Part shown: positions 9,160 to 17,287 of the stretch, one piece after another
Layout of the letters: each line of letters starts with the position of its first letter
How positions within the stretch are numbered: position 1 is the first letter of the stretch
Source of the DNA: CAVXJN01 sp963773585
GTDB lineage: Bacteria; Pseudomonadota; Gammaproteobacteria; JASBUN01
Assembly (NCBI GenBank): GCA_963773585.1
Contig: CAVZBR010000001.1
Coordinates: 62,001 to 126,000 of the forward strand
DNA length: 64,000 nt
Direction: 5' to 3'
The notes under the pieces: model-generated
What the model was told of the DNA's origin: nothing
Database searches by the model: none
The model's input: the letters and a program-made list of their open reading frames with translations, nothing else
Made by a program: the position numbers and the translations under genes

Positions 9160-10206
9160 ATGAAGGTAGAGGTCAAAGCAAGAAACAGAGCGCTGCAGTT
9201 CACGACGGAACCAGAGGAATCGGTTCTCTATGCTGGGCTGCGCAACGCAATCAAGCTGCCATACGAATGTGCAACCGGCACTTGCGGCACTTGCAAAGCG
9301 AAGCTCATCACCGGCGAGATCGAGGAACTCTGGCGCGAGGCTCCGGGCAAGAAGAACCTGAAGTTGGACCAAGGCGAGTTTTTGATGTGTCAGTGTGCCG
9401 CGCGCGGCACACTGTCGATCGAAGTCGCCGCTTTTCTCTCCGAAATGGATCCCGGCGCAGTCGTGCCGACACATTTCAGCGGCACGATCGGCAACACCCG
9501 AAAGCTCACCGACGACGTGATGTCGTTCGAAGTAGCGCTCGACGAACCTACGGACTTTGATGCGGGTCAGTTCGTTTCTCTGAAATTTCCCGGCGTTTCC
9601 GGCTTTCGCGGCTATTCGATGGTCAACTACGAGCGCGGTGCCAAGCGTCTCGAATTCGTGATCAAGAAACTGCCGGGCGGCGGTTTGACGGAAAAACTGT
9701 TCAACCAATCGCCCGACGGCGTCGAGGTCGAGATGTTCGGCCCTTTGGGCGCAGCGACATTCTATCCGGCGATCGACAAGAATCTACTGTGTATTGCCGG
9801 CGGCAGCGGAATTGCCGGCATCATGTCGATACTTTCGCGCGCATCCCAGGAAAACTATTTCGCCAATCACCGCGGCTACGTGTTTTTCGGCGTGCGTAGT
9901 GCCAACGATCTGTTCTACGGCGAGGAGCTCGCGCACTTCAAGGAACAGGGTTCCGAGAACTTGAAAATCGTGGTTGCTTTATCGCACGAGGAGGCTGTGC
10001 CGGACTCGTTGAAAGACAAGTTTCCCGGCCTGGAGTTCGACACGGGCTGGGTGCACGAAGTCGCAGGCCGCCACATGCAAGGGGCTTACGAGAACATCAT
10101 GGCTTATCTTGCCGGTCCGCCCCCAGCAGTCGATGCTTCGATCCGCTTGCTGCTGCTTGAAGCACGGCTGACGACCGACTCTATTCGTTACGACAAATTC
10201 AGTTGA
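9160..10206 (+). CDS. Oxygenase NAD(P)H reductase (2Fe-2S/FAD)
   Basis: 348 aa. The N-terminal plant-type ferredoxin domain has C-x4-C-x2-C (CATGTCGTC, about residue 37) and the fourth ligand in LMCQC. A ferredoxin reductase-like FAD domain follows (RGYSMVNY), then the NAD-binding domain (AGGSGIAGIMS) and a C-terminal AGPPP...D loop. It resembles TmoF/BenC-type single-chain reductases. It would pass electrons from NAD(P)H to the Rieske ferredoxins encoded next. Same operon. Confidence 0.9.
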   Translation: MKVEVKARNRALQFTTEPEESVLYAGLRNAIKLPYECATGTCGTCKAKLITGEIEELWREAPGKKNLKLDQGEFLMCQCAARGTLSIEVAAFLSEMDPGAVVPTHFSGTIGNTRKLTDDVMSFEVALDEPTDFDAGQFVSLKFPGVSGFRGYSMVNYERGAKRLEFVIKKLPGGGLTEKLFNQSPDGVEVEMFGPLGAATFYPAIDKNLLCIAGGSGIAGIMSILSRASQENYFANHRGYVFFGVRSANDLFYGEELAHFKEQGSENLKIVVALSHEEAVPDSLKDKFPGLEFDTGWVHEVAGRHMQGAYENIMAYLAGPPPAVDASIRLLLLEARLTTDSIRYDKFS

Positions 10207-10216
10207 GAGCGTATTT

Positions 10217-10552
10217 ATGGAAGAACTGTGCCGAATCGAAGAAGTGCCGGAAAACGGCATGAAAGAGTTCGAGACCAGCTCGGGACTCAAACTCTTGGTG
10301 CTGCATAGCAGCGACGGCTATCACGTGTACAACGGGATTTGCCCCCATCAGGAAGTGGCGCTCTGTGAAGGCCTGTATGACGGGTCCGTGCTGACCTGCC
10401 ACGAGCATCTGTGGCAGTGGAAGGTCGATACGGGCGAGCCGGTCGGATTGGCCGAGTGCCCATTGAAGCCTTATCCCATATCCGTGGACGACGGAAAGAT
10501 ATACGTCGAAGTTGAGGGGCAAAACGGCTCCGCAACCGCGACCGGGTCTTGA
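10217..10552 (+). CDS. Rieske-type ferredoxin (TmoC-like)
   Basis: 111 aa. One Rieske site C-x-H-x16-C-x2-H (CPHQEV ... TCHEHLWQW). Size and sequence resemble TmoC-type ferredoxins, soluble carriers between reductase and oxygenase. The 3' end is 17 nt from a second, closely related Rieske gene, which suggests a tandem duplication. Confidence 0.9.
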   Translation: MEELCRIEEVPENGMKEFETSSGLKLLVLHSSDGYHVYNGICPHQEVALCEGLYDGSVLTCHEHLWQWKVDTGEPVGLAECPLKPYPISVDDGKIYVEVEGQNGSATATGS

Positions 10553-10569
10553 GGATAGGGGGTAAAGAT

Positions 10570-11298
10570 ATGGAAATGACCAAGGTGTGCACGACCGACG
10601 AAGTTCCGGCCAACGGCATGAAAGAAGTCGAGCTGAACGGTAAGTCGGTGCTTATTTTGAATTCCGACGGTGAGTTCTTCGCCTTCCAGGGCATTTGCCC
10701 ACACCAGGAAGTGCGACTGTGCGAGGGGCTGTTCGACGGTAACGTGCTCACCTGCCACGAACACCTTTGGCAATGGGATGTGAGAAACAACGGTTCACCC
10801 GTCGGACTCGCCGAAGCGCCGCTCGAGTATTACAACGTCAAGGTCGAGGATGGAAACGTCTTTGTCAGTGTCCCGAGCGCACTGAGGTTGGCGTCGATTT
10901 TCGAGGGCATTTCCGACGATTCGCAGGCGGCGCTCAGCGGCCTGGCGAGGCACGAGGAATTCGCCGCCGACAGCACGATCTACGATCACGGCGATTCGGT
11001 GGAAGATCTTTACATACTTGAGAGTGGCCGAGTGGAATTTGTGCTTGGTCGCGACGACCGCACAAGCCCGGGTGGATTCATGATCCGCAAAGGCGAACTG
11101 TTCGGCTGGGCAGCACTCGTATCCGGCCAGCCGCGCCGAATCGCGCGCGCCAGTTGCAGAGAAGATTCGGTAGTGATCGCGCTCAACGGCAGCGAAGTGC
11201 GCGCCATTCTCGAGCAGGCGCCGGCGGACGGCTACAAGGTAATGAATAATCTGGTTCATCTGATTACTCGGTATTTGGCTTCTTTTGGTGGTCAATGA
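10570..11298 (+). CDS. Rieske ferredoxin fused to a cyclic-nucleotide-binding-like domain
   Basis: 242 aa from the ATG at 10570, with a GGGGG ribosome site. A TTG at 10549 would overlap the previous stop and is less likely. Residues 1-100 repeat the TmoC-like Rieske domain (CPHQEV ... TCHEHLWQW). Residues about 105-240 form a CRP-type beta-roll with KGELFGWAAL and RRIARAS where CRP has its phosphate-binding cassette. No helix-turn-helix follows. An electron carrier fused to a ligand-sensing domain is unusual; it may gate or dock electron transfer. The same cNBD type recurs in three other proteins of this island. Confidence 0.88.
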   Translation: MEMTKVCTTDEVPANGMKEVELNGKSVLILNSDGEFFAFQGICPHQEVRLCEGLFDGNVLTCHEHLWQWDVRNNGSPVGLAEAPLEYYNVKVEDGNVFVSVPSALRLASIFEGISDDSQAALSGLARHEEFAADSTIYDHGDSVEDLYILESGRVEFVLGRDDRTSPGGFMIRKGELFGWAALVSGQPRRIARASCREDSVVIALNGSEVRAILEQAPADGYKVMNNLVHLITRYLASFGGQ

Positions 11299-11447
11299 CG
11301 AGGTAATGGCTGGTTTGCAATCCGCGGATCGGTCGTTTGTGAAGAAGACCCAAGGAAGTGGTGTATGAAAGGAGAGGCGCGCCTGATACGGGCACAAGCA
11401 AGGTCAGCTTGCGGTGTTCGTTGATACCAAAACAGAAAAGAAGGTGT

Positions 11448-11464
11448 TGTTCCCGTCGGGAACA
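11448..11464. promoter_or_regulatory. Perfect palindrome before the ABC binding-protein gene
   Basis: TGTTCCCG-T-CGGGAACA is a 17-nt perfect inverted repeat that ends about 17 nt before the ATG at 11482, next to its GAGGAGG ribosome site. It may be an operator or an mRNA hairpin in the 183-bp gap. No other promoter is clear there. Confidence 0.4.
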
Positions 11465-11481
11465 CGAGCGAGGAGGATGTC

Positions 11482-12651
11482 ATGAAGAAACAGAAGTCGC
11501 AGTTATATACGGCAACATCGTGGTTGAACCGGTGCCTGACAGTAACCATGGGCATCGTGGCGGCAGTAGGCTTTGCAGCTACGGCCAACGCGAAAGATTA
11601 CGGCAAACCAGGTGAGCCCGTGCACCTCACCGTCGGCTATCAGCCGTATTACACGCAGTCGTGGTCCGGCGTGGTGATGCGCTCCAAGGAGCTCTGGAAG
11701 AAATATCTTCCCGAAGGTTCAACAGTAGATTTTCAGATTGGCCTTCAAGGCGCAATTATCGTCAACGCCATGCTGGCCGGTAAGCAGGATGTTGGCTACA
11801 TGGGCGACATGCCGGCGATTGTGTCCACAACCAAAGAGCGCGTGGCAGACGTTCGCTTAGTGGGCGTGCTCGGCGTGGCTCACGACCAGTGCAACATCTT
11901 TCTGGTTCGTAAAGACGCGCCGAATTTCGATGATCCGAAGGCGGCCTTGAAGTGGCTAGATGGAAAGCGCGTTGCCGTGCCTAAAGGCAGCTGTACCGAC
12001 CGTTATGCCCAGGCAACGTTCAAGAAAATGGACATCAAGCCCAAGGCCTATCTGAACCAGAATATCGAAGTGATCACAAGCGGTTTCAAAGCGGGCAAAT
12101 TGGATGCCGCAGTTATTTGGGAGCCGACTGCCTCGAAGCTGGTCATGGAAGGGATCGCGCGCCGCGTCGCTACTGGGTTCGCCGTTGACGAGAACGACGG
12201 CGGTTTTCTCGCGATGCGGGGCGATTTGATCAAGCAACGCCCGGACGTCGTCAAGGGCTGGCTGAACGCGGAACTCGACGCACAACTCTACCTCGCCGAT
12301 CCGAAGAATTACGAAGAGGTAGCGGAAATGGCCACCAATCAGACGACGGGTTTCAGCAAAGATGTCATGTGGATGTCGCTGGCCGGTAAATATCCGAAGT
12401 CAGAGGATGGTGGCGACGTGCGCAACGTCATGCCATATACATTCACTCCGGACGCCATGGAACTTTTGAAGCGCGCCACCGCGTTTCTGCATAACGTAAA
12501 GAGCATTAAGGTGGATAAGCTGCGTGACGATGCAATCATGCCGAAGTTCACTCAGGACATCTTGAAGGAGCGCGGCATTACGCCGCCTGTCGGAGAGATA
12601 AAGGCTCAAGATCCCGAAAAGATGGGTATCAAGTTGGGCCAGACGGATTAA
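11482..12651 (+). CDS. NitT/TauT-type ABC substrate-binding protein
   Basis: 389 aa with a signal peptide (basic start, hydrophobic stretch, likely SPase I site after ANA at about residue 37). The mature protein starts with a VTVGYQPYY strand and contains GLQGAIIVNAMLAGKQDVGYMGDMPA, the typical layout of SsuA/TauA/NrtA-like periplasmic proteins. This family binds small anions such as sulfonates, nitrate or cyanate. The ligand cannot be read from sequence. It belongs with the two permeases and two ATPases downstream. Confidence 0.88.
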   Translation: MKKQKSQLYTATSWLNRCLTVTMGIVAAVGFAATANAKDYGKPGEPVHLTVGYQPYYTQSWSGVVMRSKELWKKYLPEGSTVDFQIGLQGAIIVNAMLAGKQDVGYMGDMPAIVSTTKERVADVRLVGVLGVAHDQCNIFLVRKDAPNFDDPKAALKWLDGKRVAVPKGSCTDRYAQATFKKMDIKPKAYLNQNIEVITSGFKAGKLDAAVIWEPTASKLVMEGIARRVATGFAVDENDGGFLAMRGDLIKQRPDVVKGWLNAELDAQLYLADPKNYEEVAEMATNQTTGFSKDVMWMSLAGKYPKSEDGGDVRNVMPYTFTPDAMELLKRATAFLHNVKSIKVDKLRDDAIMPKFTQDILKERGITPPVGEIKAQDPEKMGIKLGQTD

Positions 12652-12898
12652 TACAATCTTCGGTGCACGCCGAGTCGGGAGAGCCTCTTGCTCCCGCCTC
12701 GGCACATCCGCATAGCACCATTAATGTGGGGCTCGGGTGAGGCGCCGCACTCAGCGCAAACTGGTAAGAGTGCATGCGGCGAGAAGTTGCAGCACAACCA
12801 GCGGAATATCTAATGCACGTAGCTTGGGCGGGCAAGGCCGAACCTAGGGCGACACCGGCTAGCCGCACGTCCATCACCGGAGCAGAGGCTGCAAGCTA

Positions 12899-14257
12899 AT
12901 GAACTCAGATGACCAAAGTCGTGAGCAGAAAAAAGCGCTCCTTAAGAAGACCGTTATTTTCAGTACCCTTTCAGATGAGATGTTGGGTCGAGTTGCAGAT
13001 CTCGCTCAAATAGAGAGGATCAAGCAAGGCGAAACCATCTACAACCTGGGCGACCAGGCCGACGACATGTTCGTGGTGGTCGCAGGCAAGGTAGAGCATG
13101 CGCTCGGACCAAAGAGCGAAGCGGCGACCTTGGTGAAGGAAGTCGGCGAAGGCCAAGTAATCGGTTGGGCTGCGCTGCTCAAAAATCAGAATCGACGTCT
13201 TGCGCGGACCAGGGCTTTGACCGATGTGAAACTGCTTCGGATCAGCCAGGATGCCTTGATGAATGCATTGCGGGACGATCCGGAAGCGCTCAACGACGTG
13301 CTTGGGCGTACCGCAAAGGTAGTGGTCGAGGACTTTACCGTGCCGGCTTGGTTGGCGGAAGTGCAAACCGTCCCTAGGGCTGGAAGTGGGACTGAGCGCG
13401 CGCCTGCGACCGCGCAGCTCACCGGCTGGTCGCTGACCATGTACCGTATTTCGAAGTGGCTGCAGAGCCCCAAGCCCTACCTCATGATGGCCGGATTTGT
13501 CGTGTTATTCGGGGGCTGGTACCTCGCGTCGGACGTGCTCCATTGGTGGCGCTTCGACTTTCTTCCCGGCCCCGCTGAGGTGCTGGAGGAGTGGACTAGC
13601 AAAGACCCCTACTATGGACTCTCACTGTACACGCCTGAATATTACACTCACATTTGGGTGAGCGTGCGTAGAATTCTAATTGCGTTCGCACTGGCTACCG
13701 TGCTTGGTGTGCCCGTGGGTCTCTTTCTCGGTTGGTCCAAGAAGTTCCGCGAATACGTGTTTCCGGTATTTGAGACTTTGCGCCCGATTCCGATCCTGGC
13801 GTGGGTGCCGCTGGCAATCATCATGTTTACGGGGTTGGAATCGCCTGTGTTGTTCTTGACGACCTTGGCCTCATTCTATGCCACGGCGTTGAATACCATG
13901 TTGGGCGTGGAATCGATTGATGAGTCCTATCCGCGTGCGGCAGCCTGTCTCGGCGCAAATCGTTGGCAGGTGTTTCGTCATGTCATTATACCTGGATCCT
14001 TGCCCTACATGTTCACCGGCCTTCAGATCTCAGTGGGCGTGGCTTGGTTCTCGCTTGTTGCAGCTGAGATGGTATCCGGGCAGTTCGGTCTGGGCTATGT
14101 CATCAATACTTCTTACACGATGGTTCGCTATCCCACCATCGTGATCGGCATGATCACGCTGGGTATAGTCGGATACGTTACCAGCGCAATGGTGCGCGTG
14201 GCCGGCGACTATATGATGCAATGGCGAGTCCGCGAACTGGCCATCGGAGGACAGTAA
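12899..14257 (+). CDS. cNBD-ABC permease fusion (importer permease 1)
   Basis: 452 aa; usual NitT/TauT permeases are near 260. Residues about 15-145 are a CRP-type cNBD (RIKQGETIYNLGDQADDMFVVV, then GQVIGWAAL and RRLARTRA). A linker follows, then about six membrane helices with the EAA loop RAAACLGANRWQVFRHVIIPGSLP that couples to the ATPase. A cytosolic cNBD on the permease suggests direct ligand control of transport. Its stop overlaps the ATPase start (TAATG). A 247-bp spacer with a CGGGAG/CTCCCG hairpin separates it from the binding-protein gene. Confidence 0.88.
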   Translation: MNSDDQSREQKKALLKKTVIFSTLSDEMLGRVADLAQIERIKQGETIYNLGDQADDMFVVVAGKVEHALGPKSEAATLVKEVGEGQVIGWAALLKNQNRRLARTRALTDVKLLRISQDALMNALRDDPEALNDVLGRTAKVVVEDFTVPAWLAEVQTVPRAGSGTERAPATAQLTGWSLTMYRISKWLQSPKPYLMMAGFVVLFGGWYLASDVLHWWRFDFLPGPAEVLEEWTSKDPYYGLSLYTPEYYTHIWVSVRRILIAFALATVLGVPVGLFLGWSKKFREYVFPVFETLRPIPILAWVPLAIIMFTGLESPVLFLTTLASFYATALNTMLGVESIDESYPRAAACLGANRWQVFRHVIIPGSLPYMFTGLQISVGVAWFSLVAAEMVSGQFGLGYVINTSYTMVRYPTIVIGMITLGIVGYVTSAMVRVAGDYMMQWRVRELAIGGQ

Positions 14258-15141
14258 TGAGCGCAGTCATTGAAGAACTGAACCCACGGCAAGCAGATCA
14301 GAAGCGGCAGACGACCATGGCAACTAAAGGCGCAATCCGAATCGAGAAGGTCGAAAAGGTATATGACCCCATGGGGACGGCGGTCAAGGCAGTAGACAGC
14401 TGTTCCCTGGACATCGGCGCGGGCGAGATCTGTATGATCGTAGGGCCGTCCGGCTGCGGCAAGACGACCCTGCTCAATGCGATCGCCGGCTTTCACAGCA
14501 TTTCTGATGGCAACATCTATTTGGATGGTGAACTCCTATGCGGTGAAGGAAAACCGAAAGCAGATCCAGGTCCGGATCGAGTCGTTGTGTTCCAGAATGG
14601 CGCGCTGTTTCCGTGGAAGACGAACCTCGAAAACGTAGCGTTCGGGCCGATGATGCAGGGCACCATGAACAAGCGAGAGGCCTACGAAAAAGCGAGGGAC
14701 CTCATGGCGATCGCTGGGCTCAGCGGCACTGAAAACAGTTATCCCGGCGAGATCTCTTCTGGCGTTCGCCGTCGCGTGGAGATCGTGCGGGCATTAATGA
14801 ACGATCCCAAAGTATTGCTCCTGGATGAACCTTTCCGCGCTTTGGACTCGCTGACGAAATCGGTGATGCACGAAGCGCTGCTCGATATTTATTACAAGAA
14901 CAAGGTCACCATTTTCTTCATCACCCACGACCTGGAGGAGGCGATTTTCCTCGGCCACCGTGTGGTCATCATGACCACCCGTCCTTGCAAACCGAAGAAG
15001 ATGCTGGAAGTAGACATTCCTCATCCGCGTGATTACAGCGTGCTCACCAGCCCTCGGTTCCGTGAGCTGATGGACGAAACCATGGAAGCTGTGCACGAGG
15101 AGGCGATCAAAGCCTTCGAAGCGGGTGAGAAGGAAGGCTGA
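14257..15141 (+). CDS. ABC importer ATPase 1 (degenerate signature motif)
   Basis: 294 aa from the ATG at 14257 (ribosome site GGAGGA). Walker A is GPSGCGKTT, the Q-loop FQNGALFPW, Walker B VLLLDEPF, and the H-loop ITHDLEEA. The ABC signature is ISSGV instead of LSGGQ. ATPase 2 has the opposite defect, so the two probably form a heterodimer with one good and one poor ATP site. A C-terminal extension of about 40 residues follows the core domain. Confidence 0.9.
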   Translation: MSAVIEELNPRQADQKRQTTMATKGAIRIEKVEKVYDPMGTAVKAVDSCSLDIGAGEICMIVGPSGCGKTTLLNAIAGFHSISDGNIYLDGELLCGEGKPKADPGPDRVVVFQNGALFPWKTNLENVAFGPMMQGTMNKREAYEKARDLMAIAGLSGTENSYPGEISSGVRRRVEIVRALMNDPKVLLLDEPFRALDSLTKSVMHEALLDIYYKNKVTIFFITHDLEEAIFLGHRVVIMTTRPCKPKKMLEVDIPHPRDYSVLTSPRFRELMDETMEAVHEEAIKAFEAGEKEG

Positions 15142-15215
15142 GGCGGCGTGCAGATTCGCATCGCGGAGCAATCGTGGGATTGAAAAGGCGGCAACCAAAT
15201 TAAGGAATCGCAGAG

Positions 15216-16073
15216 ATGGGTACAACAGCAGCGAGTTTGAGCGGCAATTATGCCAAAGTTAAGAAACCTCTGTTTTTCATGGGAACCAGACCCAGGCGTG
15301 CACTAATTTCGCTAATCGTGTTTCTAGTGCTCTGGGAAGTCGGCGCGAAATCCACTGAGTGGCTCGGTTTTACGGTGCCCTGGATCGGGCGTGTGCCAGC
15401 ACCGTCAGATGTGATTTTGGCGTGGGGTCCGCTTTTGGCCGACGTTGGGTATTGGCAGAGCTGGTGGCTGAGCTTTTCGCGCGTTCTTGCTGGCTTTCTG
15501 GCCGCAATGGTAGTCGGTATTCCGCTGGGTTTGGCAATGGCTTCCAGCAGGTTGTTCTACGACACTGCGTTTCCGGTGTTTGAGTTGCTGCGACCGATTC
15601 CCCCGCTGGCGTGGGTGCCAGCGTCCATCATTTTCTGGCCCACGCAGGAAATGTCGATCGCATTCGTAACTTTCCTCGGCGCGTTTTTCACGATCGTCAT
15701 CAATGTATTAGGCGGCGCGAAATCTATCGACATTCGTTATTTCCAATCGGCCCGTTCGATGGGCTCGAGCGGCTGGGATATTTTTCGCCGTATCATTCTG
15801 CCGGGTACACTTCCGTCCATTTTCATCGGTGCGGCGGTCGGAATGGGTATCACGTGGGAAGTCGTTGTCGCGGCCGAAATGATATCCGGCGGTGGAAACT
15901 CCGTGGGCGGGTCCGGCGGCGGACTCGGCTTCTTTATCTGGAACTCTTACGTCGGTGGGTCTTACGAACAAATTGTCGTCGGCATGATCAGTATCGGCAT
16001 CGCCGGCTATATTTCGAGCTCTGCCATCCGCTGGCTGGGCGAGCGGTTCACCCCTTGGCGGCGCACGCGCTGA
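15216..16073 (+). CDS. ABC importer permease 2
   Basis: 285 aa, about six membrane helices, no cNBD. The EAA loop reads RYFQSARSMGSSGWDIFRRI followed by ILPGTLP. It differs enough from the permease half of the 12899 gene to be its heterodimer partner rather than a recent copy. NitT/TauT importers usually have one permease gene; two paired permease/ATPase sets behind one binding protein suggest a heteromeric importer. Confidence 0.9.
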   Translation: MGTTAASLSGNYAKVKKPLFFMGTRPRRALISLIVFLVLWEVGAKSTEWLGFTVPWIGRVPAPSDVILAWGPLLADVGYWQSWWLSFSRVLAGFLAAMVVGIPLGLAMASSRLFYDTAFPVFELLRPIPPLAWVPASIIFWPTQEMSIAFVTFLGAFFTIVINVLGGAKSIDIRYFQSARSMGSSGWDIFRRIILPGTLPSIFIGAAVGMGITWEVVVAAEMISGGGNSVGGSGGGLGFFIWNSYVGGSYEQIVVGMISIGIAGYISSSAIRWLGERFTPWRRTR

Positions 16074-16116
16074 GGCAGACCGTCCCGCACCCACGAGATT
16101 GAGGAGAACTGAGGTA

Positions 16117-17001
16117 ATGAGCGCAGCAGCAGAGAAGGTACAGGAACGGAGTAGCCGCGCCACGGCTGGCGAGATGATCGCCGAGGACGTCAGCAAAACC
16201 TACGGTGACAAGCAGTTCGCCACCGAAGTGGTTAAAGGTGCATCGTTCAAGATAGAACGCCACAAGCTCACGGTCATGATCGGGCCATCCGGATGTGGCA
16301 AGAGCACGCTGATCCGGTTGTTGGCGGGTTTCGAAAGGCAAACCGGAGGCAAGATTCTGCTCGATGACAAGCCGATCACGGGACCAGGCAGAGATCGGCT
16401 CGTAGTATTTCAGGAAACCGCATTGTTTCCTTGGATGACCACCTATCAAAACGTAATGTATGGGCCCAAGGCGCGCGGCCAAAATAACCGCGAAAACCGG
16501 GACCGGTGCGAGTTTCTGCTCGACAAGGTCGGCCTGACCCGGTTTCGGGATAAATTCCCCTCGCAACTCTCGGGCGGCATGCAGCGGCGCTGTGAGCTTG
16601 CTCGGGCGATGATCAACGACCCCCACATCATGATTCTCGACGAGCCGTTCCGTGGTCTGGACCACATGACCAAAGAGCTGATGTGGGAGTACTACGCAAA
16701 GCTTTTCGAAGAGTCGCGTCGGACGAATTTTTTTGTCACCACCGATATCGACGAGGCGATTTTCCTTGCTGATCGGTTGTTGATCATGACCAACCGCCCG
16801 ACCCGCGTACGAGCGACGTTGGAAGTGGATTGGGATCGGCCGCGAAAACTGTCGGACCTGGTGGAAAGCGATCGCGTGAACCAGATCAAGATGGAGGCAA
16901 TGTCGATTCTGCACGAAGAAGCGATGAAATCGTTTACAGGCGGCAGCAAAGCCGCGGCCGATTTCGTGCAAGCCTATTCCAAGCGCATGGGCGACAACTA
17001 G
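16117..17001 (+). CDS. ABC importer ATPase 2 (switch histidine lost)
   Basis: 294 aa from the ATG at 16117, after GAGGAG; a TTG at 16099 is less likely. Walker A is GPSGCGKST, the Q-loop FQETALFPW, the signature LSGGM, and Walker B IMILDEPF. The H-loop reads VTTDIDEA, so the switch His is Thr. This should leave its own ATP site poorly active while its signature motif completes the site of ATPase 1. Confidence 0.9.
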   Translation: MSAAAEKVQERSSRATAGEMIAEDVSKTYGDKQFATEVVKGASFKIERHKLTVMIGPSGCGKSTLIRLLAGFERQTGGKILLDDKPITGPGRDRLVVFQETALFPWMTTYQNVMYGPKARGQNNRENRDRCEFLLDKVGLTRFRDKFPSQLSGGMQRRCELARAMINDPHIMILDEPFRGLDHMTKELMWEYYAKLFEESRRTNFFVTTDIDEAIFLADRLLIMTNRPTRVRATLEVDWDRPRKLSDLVESDRVNQIKMEAMSILHEEAMKSFTGGSKAAADFVQAYSKRMGDN

Positions 17002-17037
17002 CGCGAGGGCGTTGGATACGAAAACGAGCGAATCGGA

Positions 17038-17238
17038 ATGTGGGAACAATTGCTACAGCGCGAGGTCGTCATCTCACTGGCGGTAATCGGCGCGATCGCC
17101 GCGACGGCCGGCAGCGTGATGCGAAACCGTGCCGCCCCGTCCGCCGCAGGCTTAGTATTGTATTGGGGCGGCTATACGGTCACGGGCATCAGTATCGCTT
17201 TATTCATCATTGCCGGGCTCGTGGGTGTGAAACCTTAG
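17038..17238 (+). CDS. Small two-helix membrane protein
   Basis: 66 aa. Two predicted membrane helices (about residues 9-26 and 38-62) joined by a basic loop (MRNRAAPSA). It lies 36 nt after ATPase 2 and 49 nt before folD, on the same strand. It matches no family I know. It may be an accessory subunit of the importer. Confidence 0.55.
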   Translation: MWEQLLQREVVISLAVIGAIAATAGSVMRNRAAPSAAGLVLYWGGYTVTGISIALFIIAGLVGVKP

Positions 17239-17287
17239 CGGCAAAATGCGAAATCGTTCAACGAATACTATCTAGACGGGTCGAGAC

